Source of the DNA: Isoetes taiwanensis
Taxonomy: Eukaryota; Streptophyta; Lycopodiopsida; Isoetales; Isoetaceae
Direction: 5' to 3'
Assembly: GCA_021234155.1 (NCBI GenBank)
Contig: JAJEKV010000025.1
Span: 6,491,310-6,555,309 of the forward strand
DNA length: 64,000 nucleotides
The notes under the pieces were generated by a model that had not been told where the DNA came from, made no database searches, and worked only from the letters and a program-made list of their open reading frames with translations. Positions 44,625 to 55,818 of the stretch are shown in pieces. How positions within the stretch are numbered: position 1 is the stretch's first letter; the number at the start of each line of letters is the position of its first letter. The position numbers were made by a program, and so were the translations under genes.

Positions 44625-47600
44625 TGACGGCCACGCCAAGAGTGCCGCAATGTAGCTTGAACTTTTCCCCGCATTGGCTTGGTTAGCACATCCGCCGCAT
44701 ATCTTCGAGATATGTACTCCATCCGTATAGATCGGTCCACCACTTTTTCTTGTAAAATGATGATGAATGGAGATGTGCTTTGATCTTCTATGATGGACCT
44801 GGTTCTCGCAAGGGCTATACTACTCTTGTTGTCATTGAAAATAGTAGTTGGCTCTTTCTCGCCAATACCCGAAGTTCTCCCAAGAATTGCCTCACCACAC
44901 GGTTTCTCTCACCACTACTGATGTAGCCATATATTCTCGCTTCACAAGAAGACAAGGCAACCGAGGTCCGCTCAACTAGTCCACGTGGATCGCCGCCCAT
45001 GTAGCATGATGCAAAACCTATTGTTGACCTCCTCCTGTTATCTTGATCTCCATTCCAACTGCATCAACAATTGACACTAGTTTTACCATGGGATCATTTG
45101 AATCGGGTCCATACCTTAATCCCATGTTTGATGTGCCCTCAAGATATCCTCGATAATTCGCTTTTACCGCAATCCAATGCCGCTGCCCGGGATTTTGCAT
45201 GAACTCGCCATCGCTTCCTACCGCTTGTGCAATATCGTCCGGTACTAACCATGATATGCATGACACAACCCATCGTGATTTCGTAAGGAATACAATTCAT
45301 TCTAACCCGCCATCACTAGGGATCGTGGTTCCATCTCCTTGCTAAGTCTCGATATGGATCGCCATTGAGTATCTTTTGGGCAAACACCCTTTCATTCCAA
45401 ACCTCCGCCTAGTCTCGTGGAATGGCGTGTGCCCGATGAATGACAAGGGTTCTCTTAGTTCTATCCCTTAGAATCGAGCCCCAAGCAGTCTTGATTTCAC
45501 CTAAATCTGCCATTCTCAATTCGCTTGAAGTGCACGCTTCATGGATAGGACCCCATCCATGCCTTTGCTTACTATAATTAGATCATCCACATATACAATC
45601 ACAATCAAAACTGATTTTCCGCTTTTTACAAAGAAACATTCCACTCGGTCTTGCATCTGGCAACTCCTAGATTTTGCAGAAATCCATCAATGCGATTATA
45701 CCAGCTCCTAGGGCTTTGTTTCAGACCATACAAAGCCCGATTCAATCTGCACACCTTTCCCTTGATCTGCTCAAATCCCTCTGGCTACCGCATGAAAATT
45801 TCCTCCTGCAAAAACCCATTCAAGAGAGCTGTTTTGACGTCCATTTGGTGTATTTCCATATCCTCTTGAGCTGCCAAGGCCAAAACCGTCCTTATTGATG
45901 TCATCTTTGCTACGGGTGAGAATGTTTCCTCAAAGTCTATTCCCCGCCCGAGAGAACCCTATGCAACCAGTCAGGTTTCTAAATCTCTCAATAGATCCGT
46001 CACTAGCCTGCTTAATCTTGAACACCCATCTGCACCCCACGGCTTTCCTTCCTTTTGGTAGATTTACCAAATCCCATGCTTGAGTTAGATACTCTAATCT
46101 TGCTTAGCTTTTCACGCCATCAAGCACTGAATCAGTCCGCATAAAAGCTTCAAGCATGTGATTAATGGTTCCAGAAGCATTCCAATATACATTTCTCTTC
46201 TATGTCTCAGATCCCACCGTTTCCATGAGATTTCTCAAATAGTAATTCCCGTTGAAGAGTCTCTCCCGCCAGGCTGCAGTACTTTGTTCTTCCATTCTAA
46301 CCATCGCTGTGTAGGGTGATGCCCCTAGCACTTCTTCTTACTTCATCATGAGCTGGCTTGTGGATCGTATCGAGGGGACACTTCGAGCTTCATGTTCCCT
46401 GCTCACCGGAGCACTTGTTTCACTTGGAGCACTTGAAGCACTTGGAGCACTTGAAGCACTTGGTGCTGATTGCTGCTGCCCTTTTGCTTTTTTTTCCCCA
46501 CTATGACTATTCTTCAGTGTTTCATCATGAATTTCTAACCACAGATTGGTATGTTCTTGATGCAAATTACTGTTCTCAATTTCCTCCTCGACAATCTTTT
46601 TTGAGCTGCCCCAAACTCATCAAACCTTACATTATCAAGCCTCCGAATGATCTTTCTTGTCTCTAGGTCCATCAACCTTGTATCCCTTTACCTCCCCCGC
46701 AGATCCAACAAAGATACACTTCCTAGATTTATCTATCACCTTATCCCTTCTTTTTTCTTTTGGAACAAAAGTAAAAGCTGGAGACCCAAATACCTTCAAA
46801 TGTGCTAGATCCGGTTTAACACCGCCTCCGCATTCCTCCTGTGTTTTTCCGGAATCGCTTCTGATGGGTGCTCTCGGTTTTGAAGATAGCATGCAAGAAG
46901 TATGGCTTCAGCCCAAAACGGCCTCGACACCTTGGCCCATTTCATCATACTTAGTGTGCATTCCTTCAACATTCTCGATCTTTCGCCTCCGCCACCCCAT
47001 TCTCGATGATGCTCATAAGGATTAGACAATCGCTTAAATTCCGTCCCCGCAGTAAGCATTTAGTGAACTCTCCGCATTACAAATTCTGTCCCATTGTCAT
47101 CAAGGGATGGCTTCAATCATATGTCGAGTCTCCCTTTCAACTTGTTTCATCCAAATCTTGAATGTGGCCAGCACGTCACTTTTCTTGTGAATAATAAATA
47201 TAAAGCTTTTCCTTGAGAAATCATCCACAATCACAAGGAAGTATTGACCATTCCCAAACGAATCGATTGGCATTTTTCCACTCAAATCGCAGTGCACCAA
47301 CCGCAAGAATTTTGTAGCTCTCGTACCTTTCCTCTTAGTCTTCTTTTGAGTATGTTTACTCATAATGCAACTTTCACACATATCAAGATTTCCAGCACAA
47401 TCACACTCCATACCTGTGACCATGTTTCCATGTTGCGCCTTCGCGATTCGCTCGATTGATGTGGCCAAGTCCGCAATGCCAAAGATGCAAGTCTCCATCG
47501 GGTCCTCCAGCTGAAAAAGCGTACGACCCCTTGCATGATCCCTGTTGCTTGTTGCTGGCATTCAACTAGTTTGTATAAGAAGCCCACTCTCACACCTTTC

Positions 47601-49000
47601 CCCACAACTCGCTTAGAATCATTCATCGAGATCTCATTTTTCCGAGACATGCGTGTAATTCCCACATCACGCCAATCGGGCTAGGGAAATCAGATTTAGC
47701 GGCAAGCCCCTGCATCATACATGCACGTGTTATGGTTCTTAACTTATCCGCGAACTGAAAAGTTACAGTGCCTGTTCCTGCAATCTTCAGTCCTGAGGCT
47801 ATCCCACTCACACTGCGCTCCTGATCTTCTGCTTTAAATTATGTAGCCTCTCCATATTGTTTGTCATTACATGGGTAGCAGCTGAATCCAAGATCCAGAT
47901 CTTTTCTTCAATTCCTGATACTGCCAAAGCTTCTGCTCCAGATGCTTCAACTTCAGCCACCAACCCTTGTGGCATATTGCATGTTTCACCATCATCCATG
48001 CTTGCTTCCTCATCACTATCTGATGTACTGTCTTCCCATCTTGTTTCAAGAAACCTCCTGTATTCTTGGGCAGAATTTCCCATTCCTTTGGGTTCAAGAA
48101 AGGCTACGTTTGCCTCAGCTTCACTGTCTGCTTCCTTTTCAGATGGGCTGTCACTTTCTTCCGCGATATGAGCACTTGACGCACTTGAAGCCCTCCCATT
48201 GCTCCACTTTTTCTTGGAAGAGTACGGTCTTGTTTTCACCTCTTTCTCCTTTTGTTGTTTCTTTTCCCCATCTTTCTTGGAATTGCAGTTCCTTGAAATG
48301 TGACCTTTCTTCCCACACGTCCAGCACTCAAAATCTTTCTTTGTAGACCGGACTTTGGCTACAAATGCCGTCTCCTCCTCTTATTTCTTCAACAGCTGTG
48401 AGGCCTGCAACACTGCACTAGTCACAGCTTCACTTCTCAATGTACAACTTTGGCATCCCATGGCTTGTTTAATTGAAACATAAGGATTTGGCAGACTGGC
48501 TAAAATGGCCATAGCCAGATCTTCATCACTGATGTTATGCTTCAAGGCTCCTAACTGATCCGCCAAGCTCTCCATGTTACTGATGTGGTCCGCCGGATCA
48601 TCTCCATCTGCCATTTTTGCACTGAAAAACTTCTGCTATAAGAACAATTTTTGAGAGGTATTGTGAGTCTCAAACGTCTTCTTGAGACATTCCCATCCCT
48701 CCTTAGCAGTTTCTTTGAGCCTCACTAGCGGAATCTGTCCATCCCGCAGTCCAAACATCATGGACGTTTTTGCACGATTATATTATCTTTCTTCTTCCAT
48801 GCAGATAAAAGTGCCCTTTCTTCAACAACTTCTCCATTTTCGTCATTCACCTCTGGTGCTTGGGGTCTTGGTTCATCCCCACTCACCACATCCCAAACGT
48901 CTCTTTCTTCCAAGACTGCTTGCATCTTCCAAAACCATACAGTGGCATTGGATCGATCCAGTTTCTCAAGATTCTTGAGATCCATTTGAAGCTTGGCCAT
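44625..49000 (-). pseudogene. copia gag-pol polyprotein with many frame breaks
   Basis: On the minus strand, from ATG near 49000: Gag (SNATVWFWKMQAVLEERDVW; SLPNPYVSIKQAM), CCHC knuckle CWTCGKKGHISRNC (about 48330-48285), protease ILDSAATHVMTN (about 47880), integrase zinc part CESCIMSKHTQKK, core LVHCDLSGKMP and VDDFSRKSF, and connection HLKVFGSPAFTFVP (about 46790). RT has GCRWVFKIK, MDVKTALLNG, LYGLKQSPRSWYNRI and YVDDLIIV (about 45595). RNase H has TSNMGLRYG and TSVALSSCEARIY. The enzyme set would copy and integrate the element. Frames change many times; several breaks fall on CAG/CTG words. Confidence 0.85.
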
Positions 49001-49046
49001 CTCTAGAACTTCTCTCTTTCTACTTTGCACAGCCTTCTCGTATCAA

Positions 49047-49059
49047 GGCTCTGATACCA
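49047..49059 (-). other. copia primer-binding site (iMet tRNA)
   Basis: The minus strand reads TGGTATCAGAGCC immediately inside the 5' LTR. Confidence 0.9.
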
Positions 49060-49254
49060 TGAAACAATTTGAGCGCCAACACAGAAGCAAGAATTTGCAA
49101 AGAACCAGATGCCCATCTCGTGGGATTCTCTTCTATTTATAGAGATCCTAGAATACAACAAGCCTAATTAAGGCTCCACTAATTCTGTTACAACGTTCAT
49201 ATCCTAACTCTAAAAGTTCTCATTATAACCAGACATTCAGTTTCTATTTTAACA
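49060..49254 (-). repeat. copia 5' LTR
   Basis: 195 bp, TG...CA, with the target duplication GATTC following at 49255-49259. It serves as the promoter on the minus strand. The CTATTTATAG word at about 49134 would be a TATA-like element if palindromic reading is allowed. Confidence 0.9.
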
Positions 49255-49259
49255 GATTC

Positions 49260-50506
49260 GGCTTTCCGTGTTTCTGATAGCACTCAAAGCTAATCAGTTC
49301 GGTTCAAAATTGAAAAACTTTCTCTGTCTGGAAAGCTGCCTCTTGATCTTCTGAATCTCTCATATATATCTGCTTACATCAAACAAGTGTTACAGCCTAA
49401 TTAAGTTTTTAATTTCAATCTCCTTCCTTCACATTTGCCTGCAAGCGTTTCAGCCTTCCGGCTTCTCCCGGATTCTATCACAGCCTTCTGTTCTCAGGCC
49501 ATCGTTGGTGCCTACCCGCTTATCGGGTGATCTTTTTATTACATGGTATTTAAACTATTAAAAACTAAATTAATCCTTTGGGGAATATTTTCGATGCGTA
49601 TACCCGTTACATTATTTTAAACACCCCTAAGGTAACACGTTAACTACTACAACAAACAACCTAGGGCAACAACCATGATTCGACGGATGTATATTTCAAG
49701 TTTTAACCATTGAAAGGATCCCATTTTTGTGCTTAAGAGTTTCGACAATTAAAAGGATCCCACCTTTGTGCTTAAGCTTTGACATCTCTTAAAACTATTC
49801 ACATTTCCTTTGAGATGCAGCATGATCCCACCTTGATTGATACTCAGGCCCAAATTCCACTAGGCTGGTAGTTGCTGCGAGGACAAATCCATGGGAAATA
49901 AATAAGCGATTGAGGCCGCTGTTAGGATTCGACCGCAAGGTGAAAATTCTTGAGGTGGAGTCAACTATGAGGATTTTTTGTGACGGGAGATGTTGACTCC
50001 ACCTCAAGAATTTTCACCTCCAGATGACCTCAAGAATTTTTGTGAGGTTGACGTGGAGGATTTTTTGTGACGGGAGATGTTGCCTGGCAGATGACTGACA
50101 GATGCAGGGAAACCTACCAGCTAAGCTGAAGAAATCTTCGATCTAAAAACTACCACGACTTCTGTGGAATGCTAATTCCCCTACTTTAGTTCCAATAACC
50201 TGGCATTTGTTGCAAGCAAGATTACAATCTATCGGTCTAATGGAATCTGGGCCTCAATGCATGTGGAACTCTGTTAACACTTTTCCTTATTATATATGGC
50301 TCCACCACAAGAACACCCATCCATTAGCGCTGGCTCCACCGGCGCTAAATTCTTGTATAACTTTATTATTCAATATATTCTCCTTTTTCATATCATTCAC
50401 ATCCATCATATACCATTTTAACTTTGTACTTATTGGTATTTAATTTCAAATCTTGTTTGTAATAGTTTAAACTAAATATGTCAATATTGATGATAGGATT
50501 GCACTA
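49260..50506. other. Gene-free stretch; right part is a third copy of the repeat seen at 39.9 and 43.1 kb
   Basis: From about 50340 the sequence aligns with 39937-40160 and 43170-43400 (ATATCATTCACAT, CCATTTTAACTTTGTACT, TTTGTAATAGTTTA). After the LINE at 50523-52330 the alignment resumes. No gene is recognised. Confidence 0.5.
49938..50082. repeat. Perfect 28-bp inverted repeat interleaved with a 27-bp direct repeat
   Basis: The segment 49938-49965 (starts AGGTGAAAATTCTTGAGG) is exactly complementary to 49992-50019. A 27-bp word (starts GAGGATTTTTTGTGACGGG) at 49969-49995 is repeated exactly at 50056-50082. Its first copy forms the loop of the hairpin. Confidence 0.85.
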
Positions 50507-50783
50507 TCATACCTCCATTTTTTTTTGAAGAACTGTGTCATCAATATATTAAAAGAAGGGTAATGTTACAAATCAAGTGAGGAGGAAGGAGAACTGCCCC
50601 AAAGAGACAGCGATACCTCGACACTCCACAACAAACTCACAGAAAAACTGCAACTCTACTGTTGTACAAACCGACCATCACCATCTACAACACCCAAGAA
50701 GTCCCGCCAAATGACGAACTTCCGCTCTACTAATCCCCGGAACACCAGAAAGCTTTAAAAGAGCTTGTACATGAGTCGAGGAA

Positions 50784-52000
50784 TCAGAGAGGCTGCAGAA
50801 TCCCCTGAAAGATCCACAACCGCCGCCGCTTCCAAATCAGCCACACCAACCAAGCCACACACAGATGCAAGGCTTGCTGCCGCAAGAGCGGCCAAGCACC
50901 GTGATACACACATGAAACAAAGAATCGATGGCTAGTCAATCTCACCAAAACAGAGCCCCGACCCAATCCTGCCCGCAAGTGAGGGCATAAAACCGCATAA
51001 TGTTCCACAGCCTCACGATGAAGGCCACAACAAGGGCGAGAGAGGGCTCACACCCCGCCTAAACCCGACTCACAAGGGCATTCACCCCGATACAAGGTGC
51101 ACCACCGCCACGTAAGCACCATAACCTTCTAAGTGGGGGAAGTGAGTCCATGTCCACGCCCAAACCGAAGCGCCATCGAGAACCCTAAGTCGCATAGACC
51201 ACTTGCCCGAAGGGGCGCGGTATCATGAATAGCCAAAGACCCTGTAGGGAAGACCGCGCACAAAACAAGAAGACACAACATCCGGATGAACCTTCCAAAC
51301 CTGCACCACCACATCATCCCCGGACTATAGGTATGTGTAGCGAATACTCCCGCCACTTGTTCCCGTGATAGCCCTGGCCACTGCCCCTCAGGAAAAGTGA
51401 GCTCGAAGAACTCCCACGGTAGCCGACCCTCCAATACCAATCCTCCAAGGTGAGCACAACAGCCGCCTCCAACGGATCTGGCGTCCCGAGCATGCACAAA
51501 GGGGCGACCAAGGTCAAGTGCACAGGGGGTAGAGGAACCCACAAGAAAGGAGAAGAGTGGTGATAAACGGAGGCATAATCTAGCTGGAAGAGCACATGCA
51601 CATGATCCCAAGCCCGCAACACCCCCGTGAGAAAAGGGGATGCATGTGGGAAAGGCCGGTGACCATACAACAAAGGCCCGTGGCAACTCCACATGCAATG
51701 CACGGGCTTCCCAAACGCAACACAATGGTGCGTAGATCGCAACAACAAATGCCGCAGACCGTGAGAGATGCTCCATTCTGCAGAATGCTCCAAACAAACT
51801 TGGAGACCAACACCTTACTATGCAGTGCCAAATCCAGAATGGCCAAGCCCCCATCTTCCCAGGGGCGGAGACACTTCCACCAAGCCACCTTAACAACCGC
51901 CCCATCATCATCCCCGCCCCACACAAAATTTCGAACAATCTTATCCAAAGCTTGCATCTTACCCTCAGGAGCTAACATCGCAGATGCTGTATACACATGA
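50784..52000 (-). pseudogene. LINE ORF2 C-terminal part
   Basis: From about 52000 on the minus strand: TASAMLAPEGKMQALDKIVR, NFVWGGDDD, WWKCLRPWEDGGLAILDL. This is the region after the RT palm in plant LINEs that ends in zf-RVT. Frames change several times towards 50784, where CVAWLVWLIWKRRRLW resembles the final zf-RVT/post-RT block. Non-functional. Confidence 0.75.
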
Positions 52001-52330
52001 GTGCTACAAAGTACTGACTTGGCAATAGTGGAGGAGGGGATGGTGGATGGGCTTCGGATGCAGGATGGTAGCCAGCAGATTATTAACCAGTTCGCCGATG
52101 ACACCTTCCTCTTCTTGGTGGCAGAAGAGAGGAATCTGCGGAATGTGAAGGGTTTGCTAGATACTTTCTCCTTGGCCTCGGGCATTCTTCTGAATTGGGG
52201 TAAATGCTCCGCATTATGGGCTCTATTCCCTTGGAAGGTGCTTCCAGGTAATGTGTGTACTAAGCTGTTGGGTATTCCCTTTGGAGGGGATGTTTCCATG
52301 GGGAGGGTGTGGGATGAGATTTTGCAGCGG
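52001..52330 (+). pseudogene. LINE ORF2 reverse transcriptase palm fragment, inverted
   Basis: The plus strand reads QIINQFADDTFLFLVAEE (variant of YADD, motif C), then LASGILLNWGKC and LLGIPFGGDVSMGRVWDEIL. In an intact LINE the order continues with the minus-strand part at 52000. Only about 25 residues appear to be missing at the junction. Confidence 0.8.
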
Positions 52331-52605
52331 TCATACCTCCATTTTTGTCTCAAGAATTTCTATTTCTTTTGTCTAGTGGTGAGATAGTCACACTATCCTG
52401 GAAAAACCGCTCTGTCTTGGTTATTTGTAGATGGTGAAATCTGTTCATGTTGTTAGTAATATATATTTACAATGTAGCAGTGGTACACTACCACACCAAC
52501 CTTGCTCAAATATGAGTACCGATTAGCTTTCACACCAGTGGTAGAACCATTCTGTCTTGCTAATGGTGGTATAGCCACACTATCTCAGCCAATATTACGT
52601 TCCAA

Positions 52606-53345
52606 TTTTTTTTTTTTTTTTTTTTTTTAAGGACGAAAGCCGAAAAGTTTATTAATCAGATTAAAAGTACAAAATTTACATGTCTCATCTAACTGTGTAA
52701 GCACAAAAAGATGCCACAGGAGCACGAGCCTGGAGCACAATGTACTTACTTCAGAATAGGAGACTAATGATAAGAATCAATTCGAAGATACTGAATCCAG
52801 ATGCATTCCATCATTTCTGATTCAAGGGAGGAACACTCGTAGGCTGTCAATATCTTTTTCTGGGCCACTGTAATAACACCGCGTGCAGAAAAATTATGCC
52901 CTGAAAGATATGGTGTTTGCGACGCTCCCATATCGACCACTAGGAGCCAGCTGGAACCAAGATGGAATGCCCTTTGTTTAGCTGGAGGCCATGCGTTGGG
53001 ATAGGACGCCAAGAGGATGCATCGGCAGTCCAATATACTGTTAAACAAACCCTGTAGCCAGGACCATGCTGGTTGAACTTCAGGACAATCAAAGAGACAA
53101 TGCTCAAGAGTCTCAATGTTCGAAAGATAGAGTGGGCATACTGCAGATATGCGAGGATCATAGCGATGTCGGAAGGCATTAACCCGCAGGCACCTGTGGA
53201 TAACCTGCCACCATAGTACAGAGACTTTAGGATGGAGCAACCTATCCCAAAGCCATCGCCATGTACGACACAAAGTGGGCCGTGGAACCTATAGGTGCCA
53301 CCCATCTGGCAACTGGAGGGGCTGTGGTGCTAAAAGAAGGCGATA
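52606..53345 (-). mobile_element. 5'-truncated LINE 3' end with poly(A), minus strand
   Basis: A 23-base T-run at 52606-52628 is the poly(A) tail on the minus strand. The body contains the zf-RVT domain: LLHPKVSVLWWQVIHRCLRV and, after CPLYLSNIETLEHCLFDCPE, the C-x2-like and H-x4-C spacing of the family (in 52764-53273). A target duplication was not found; the upper border is approximate. Confidence 0.7.
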
Positions 53346-53726
53346 TACTGATCTGACAAAGTGCTTGCCTTTGTGAATATTTTCATGACGGTCCCATGGC
53401 ACCCTTTCAGCAACACCAACTTGCACTATAAGAGGCAAATTTTCTGCGACCTTCTCCCAACAATGCACTATAAAGCCTTACATTCTAATTGCTTTACCTT
53501 TATCTTTATACAATCTAAAACTTTTGTCTTTAGCTTCGGCACCTATCATAACAATACTTACCTCCTACCTTGCTATTCCCAATGTTCAGATCTTTTATTT
53601 TACTAATCAAATCTTATTTACCAATGTCCCTACAACAATTTAGACACAATAGCTTACATCTGTACTATTCCCACAATATTTATCTTATCATATTATATCG
53701 TACATGCAAATTTGTACTATCCCATC
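53346..53726. other. Gene-free stretch
   Basis: AT-rich; no recognised feature until the ATATG target site of the next element. Confidence 0.4.
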
Positions 53727-53731
53727 ATATG

Positions 53732-54381
53732 TGTTAAGACCCGCAAGGCAGATGATCGAGGACGATCAGTCTTGAGAAGGGGAGGAATTGTTACGGTACA
53801 AGTTCGGGGGAGTGGCTCAGAGGATTTGCAGAGATGAACACAGAGGTAAAGGTGTTAGTCATCTTTTGGAAATCTAGATGTGTCGTGGAGTTAAAGGAAT
53901 AAGCTATTTTAATATAAAAAGGCCATGCCTGCTAAAAAAAGGCTAAAGTCGCAGAGAGATCTATAAATAGAAACTTCAGTTGGATATATCTCGGCAACCA
54001 GAAGTCGGATTGTAGCAATTTTTACTTCATTGGAACCGGCTCGGAGTCTAGTTTCAGAATTGGGTGGCCCATTCTGTAGTTCATCTGGACGAGAGAGTAA
54101 TGCCTGAAAAACGTGACGAGAGGTCACAAAATATTGTGGCAGCGACATCACAGTTTTGTAACCAAGTCTTTATGATCCACAGTTGATCCCAGAGATGTTA
54201 TTCAGTTGAATAACAGAATTCTCAGTTTTGGGAAGAGCCACAGAGATCCTTTGCAATTTTAGCAAATCTGAGCCCGGTTGGGTGGTGAATTTGTGCCAAA
54301 AGATCCTGTTCTTGGGTCTTAAAGTTGTTTGGATTAACTGTGACTGCTAGTTTTGCAGGTAGAAAAGACCGGTTCGTATCA
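53732..54381 (+). repeat. 5' LTR of non-autonomous gypsy-type element
   Basis: 650 bp. The first 57 bp contain a full stem-loop plus purine tract (GATCGAGGACGATC, AGAAGGGGAGGAA) that normally lies outside an LTR. TATA-like CTATAAATAG is at about 53959-53968. Confidence 0.85.
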
Positions 54382-54383
54382 AT

Positions 54384-54395
54384 TGGTATCAGAGC
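54384..54395 (+). other. Primer-binding site (iMet tRNA)
   Basis: TGGTATCAGAGC two bases after the CA end of the 5' LTR. Confidence 0.9.
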
Positions 54396-54996
54396 ATAAG
54401 TTGATCTTGTTAAAATAATCATGTGTTAGGGTTTAACATGTTTCAAGATCTTGCATTAGCCAATTCAATGTTACCTGATGACTAAAAAGTTCCAGAGAGG
54501 TTAACCGGTTGGTTTAACAGACTCTCAGAGAAGGAAGGAAGAAATTCTTGTTGTTCTTGATGCAGGAAAAGTAAAAAAAGAACAAGAGACGAAAAGGATT
54601 GTCCTGAGTAGTTGGAAGCTAGAAGACATTGAGCAAGAAAAGCATGTTTTGCAAATGAGCAGAAAGATCCATCCTCAATTTGACAAAGAGAAGGCAGAAG
54701 CCTAAGAGATAGAGGGCAAATTCAGATTGGTCATCTGAAAGATAAGTAAACTAAACAAGTTTGTATGTGCTTATAATTGCTAGTTTGACTGAGCATAGCT
54801 TTGACTTGAGTTAAGGAAGGAGTTCTTTTTCAATCAAATGTTGCTCTAGAGTTTGAAAGTAAGGAGGTAACTGTGACTGTAGCACAGAAGCCAGATCCTT
54901 AAGAGTCTTTTCGGCAGATGGTAAGTTTACCAGCCTAGGAAATCCTTTCAAAGCAGATAGTCAGGTGACTAGCTTTGGGAAAAGGTGGACCTTCAT

Positions 54997-55215
54997 GCAA
55001 GGCAGATGATCGAGTTCGATCAGTCTTGAGACGGGAAGGGGAGACATTATTCCTGCAAGGCAGATGATCGAATTCGATCAATCTTGAGACAGGAAGAAAA
55101 CAAATTATTTCCGCAAGACAGATGATCGAGGACGATTAGTCTTGAGACGGGAAGGAATTGTTAAGACCCGCAAGGCAGATGATCGAGGACGATCAATCTT
55201 GAGAAGGGGAGGAAT
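54997..55215 (+). repeat. Tandem stem-loop/polypurine modules, period 57-58 bp, four copies
   Basis: GCAAGGCAGATGATCGA-like starts lie at 54997, 55055, 55113 and 55170. Each has a GATCGA...TCGATC-type stem followed by TCTTGAGA and a purine run. The stem centres differ: GAGTTC, GAATTC, GAGGAC (one arm mutated), GAGGAC. The last module lies inside the 3' LTR. Confidence 0.85.
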
Positions 55216-55813
55216 TGTTACGGCACAAGCTCGGGGGAGTGGCTCAGAGGATTTGCAGAGATGAACACAGAGGCAAAGGTGTTAGTCATCATTTTGAAAT
55301 CTAGATGTGTCATGGAGTTAAAGGAAGAAGCTATTTTAATATAAAAAGGCCATGCCTGCTAAAAAAAAGCTAAAGTCGCAGAGAGATCTATAAATAAAAT
55401 CTAAACTTCAGTTGGATATATCTCGGCAAGCAGAGGTCAGATTGCAACGATTTTTACTTCATTGGAACCGGCTCAGAGTCTAGTTTCAGAATTGAGGTGG
55501 TACATTCTCTAGTTCATCCGGACGAGAGAGTAATGTCTGAAAACGTGACGAGGGGTCACAAAATACTGCGGCAGCGACATCACAGTTTTGTAACCAAGTC
55601 TTTATGATCCACAGTTGATCCCAGAGATGTTATTCAGTCGAATAACAGAATTCTCAGTTTTGGGAAGAGCCACAGAGATCCTTTGCAGTGTTAGCAAATC
55701 TGAGCCCGGTTGGGTGGTGAATTTGTGCCAGAAGATCCTGTTCCTGGGTCTTAAAGTTGTTTGGATTAAATGTGACTGCTAGTTTTGCAGGTAGAAAAGA
55801 CCGGTTCGTATCA
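55159..55813 (+). repeat. 3' LTR of non-autonomous gypsy-type element
   Basis: 655 bp, very similar to the 5' LTR with scattered substitutions and small indels. Preceded by the purine run ACGGGAAGGAAT, the likely plus-strand primer actually used. TATA-like CTATAAATAA near 55388. Confidence 0.85.
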
Positions 55814-55818
55814 ATATG

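Larger units (their letters stand above)
44411..49254 (-). mobile_element. Complete Ty1/copia LTR retrotransposon, minus strand
   Basis: Two 195-bp LTRs (44411-44605 and 49060-49254) begin TG and end CA on both strands and are flanked by the 5-bp target duplication GATTC (44406-44410, 49255-49259). On the minus strand the primer-binding site (49059-49047) directly follows the 5' LTR, and a purine-rich tract ending CGGGGAG (44612-44606) precedes the 3' LTR. The domain order gag, protease, integrase, RT, RNase H is that of Ty1/copia. The LTRs are nearly identical outside one 20-bp patch, suggesting a recent insertion, yet the polyprotein is full of breaks. Confidence 0.92.
50523..52330 (-). mobile_element. 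5'-truncated LINE with internal inversion (twin-priming pattern)
   Basis: The insertion is flanked by TCATACCTCCATTTTT at 50507-50522 and 52331-52346; the host repeat reads continuously across if the insert is removed. On the minus strand its 3' end is an A-run (T-run on plus) at about 50518-50526. ORF2 C-terminal sequence runs on the minus strand from about 52000 down, while the preceding RT part (QFADD region) runs on the plus strand at 52001-52330. The two halves meet at about 52000. Confidence 0.85.
53732..55813 (+). mobile_element. Complete non-autonomous gypsy-type LTR element (2.1 kb)
   Basis: LTRs 53732-54381 and 55159-55813 begin TGTTAAGACC and end CGTATCA. The flanks are ATATG (53727-53731) and ATATG (55814-55818), a 5-bp target duplication. 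The primer-binding site is at 54384-54395. The 777-bp interior encodes no recognisable Gag or Pol and ends in an array of stem-loop/purine modules. It must rely on enzymes of a relative, and the LTR ends and modules resemble the element at 1-1857. Confidence 0.88.

Noticed and set aside
51129..51938. 269-codon minus-strand frame as a novel gene
   Set aside because: It overlaps the decayed ORF2 of the inverted LINE; the recognisable RT-downstream sequence is in another frame.
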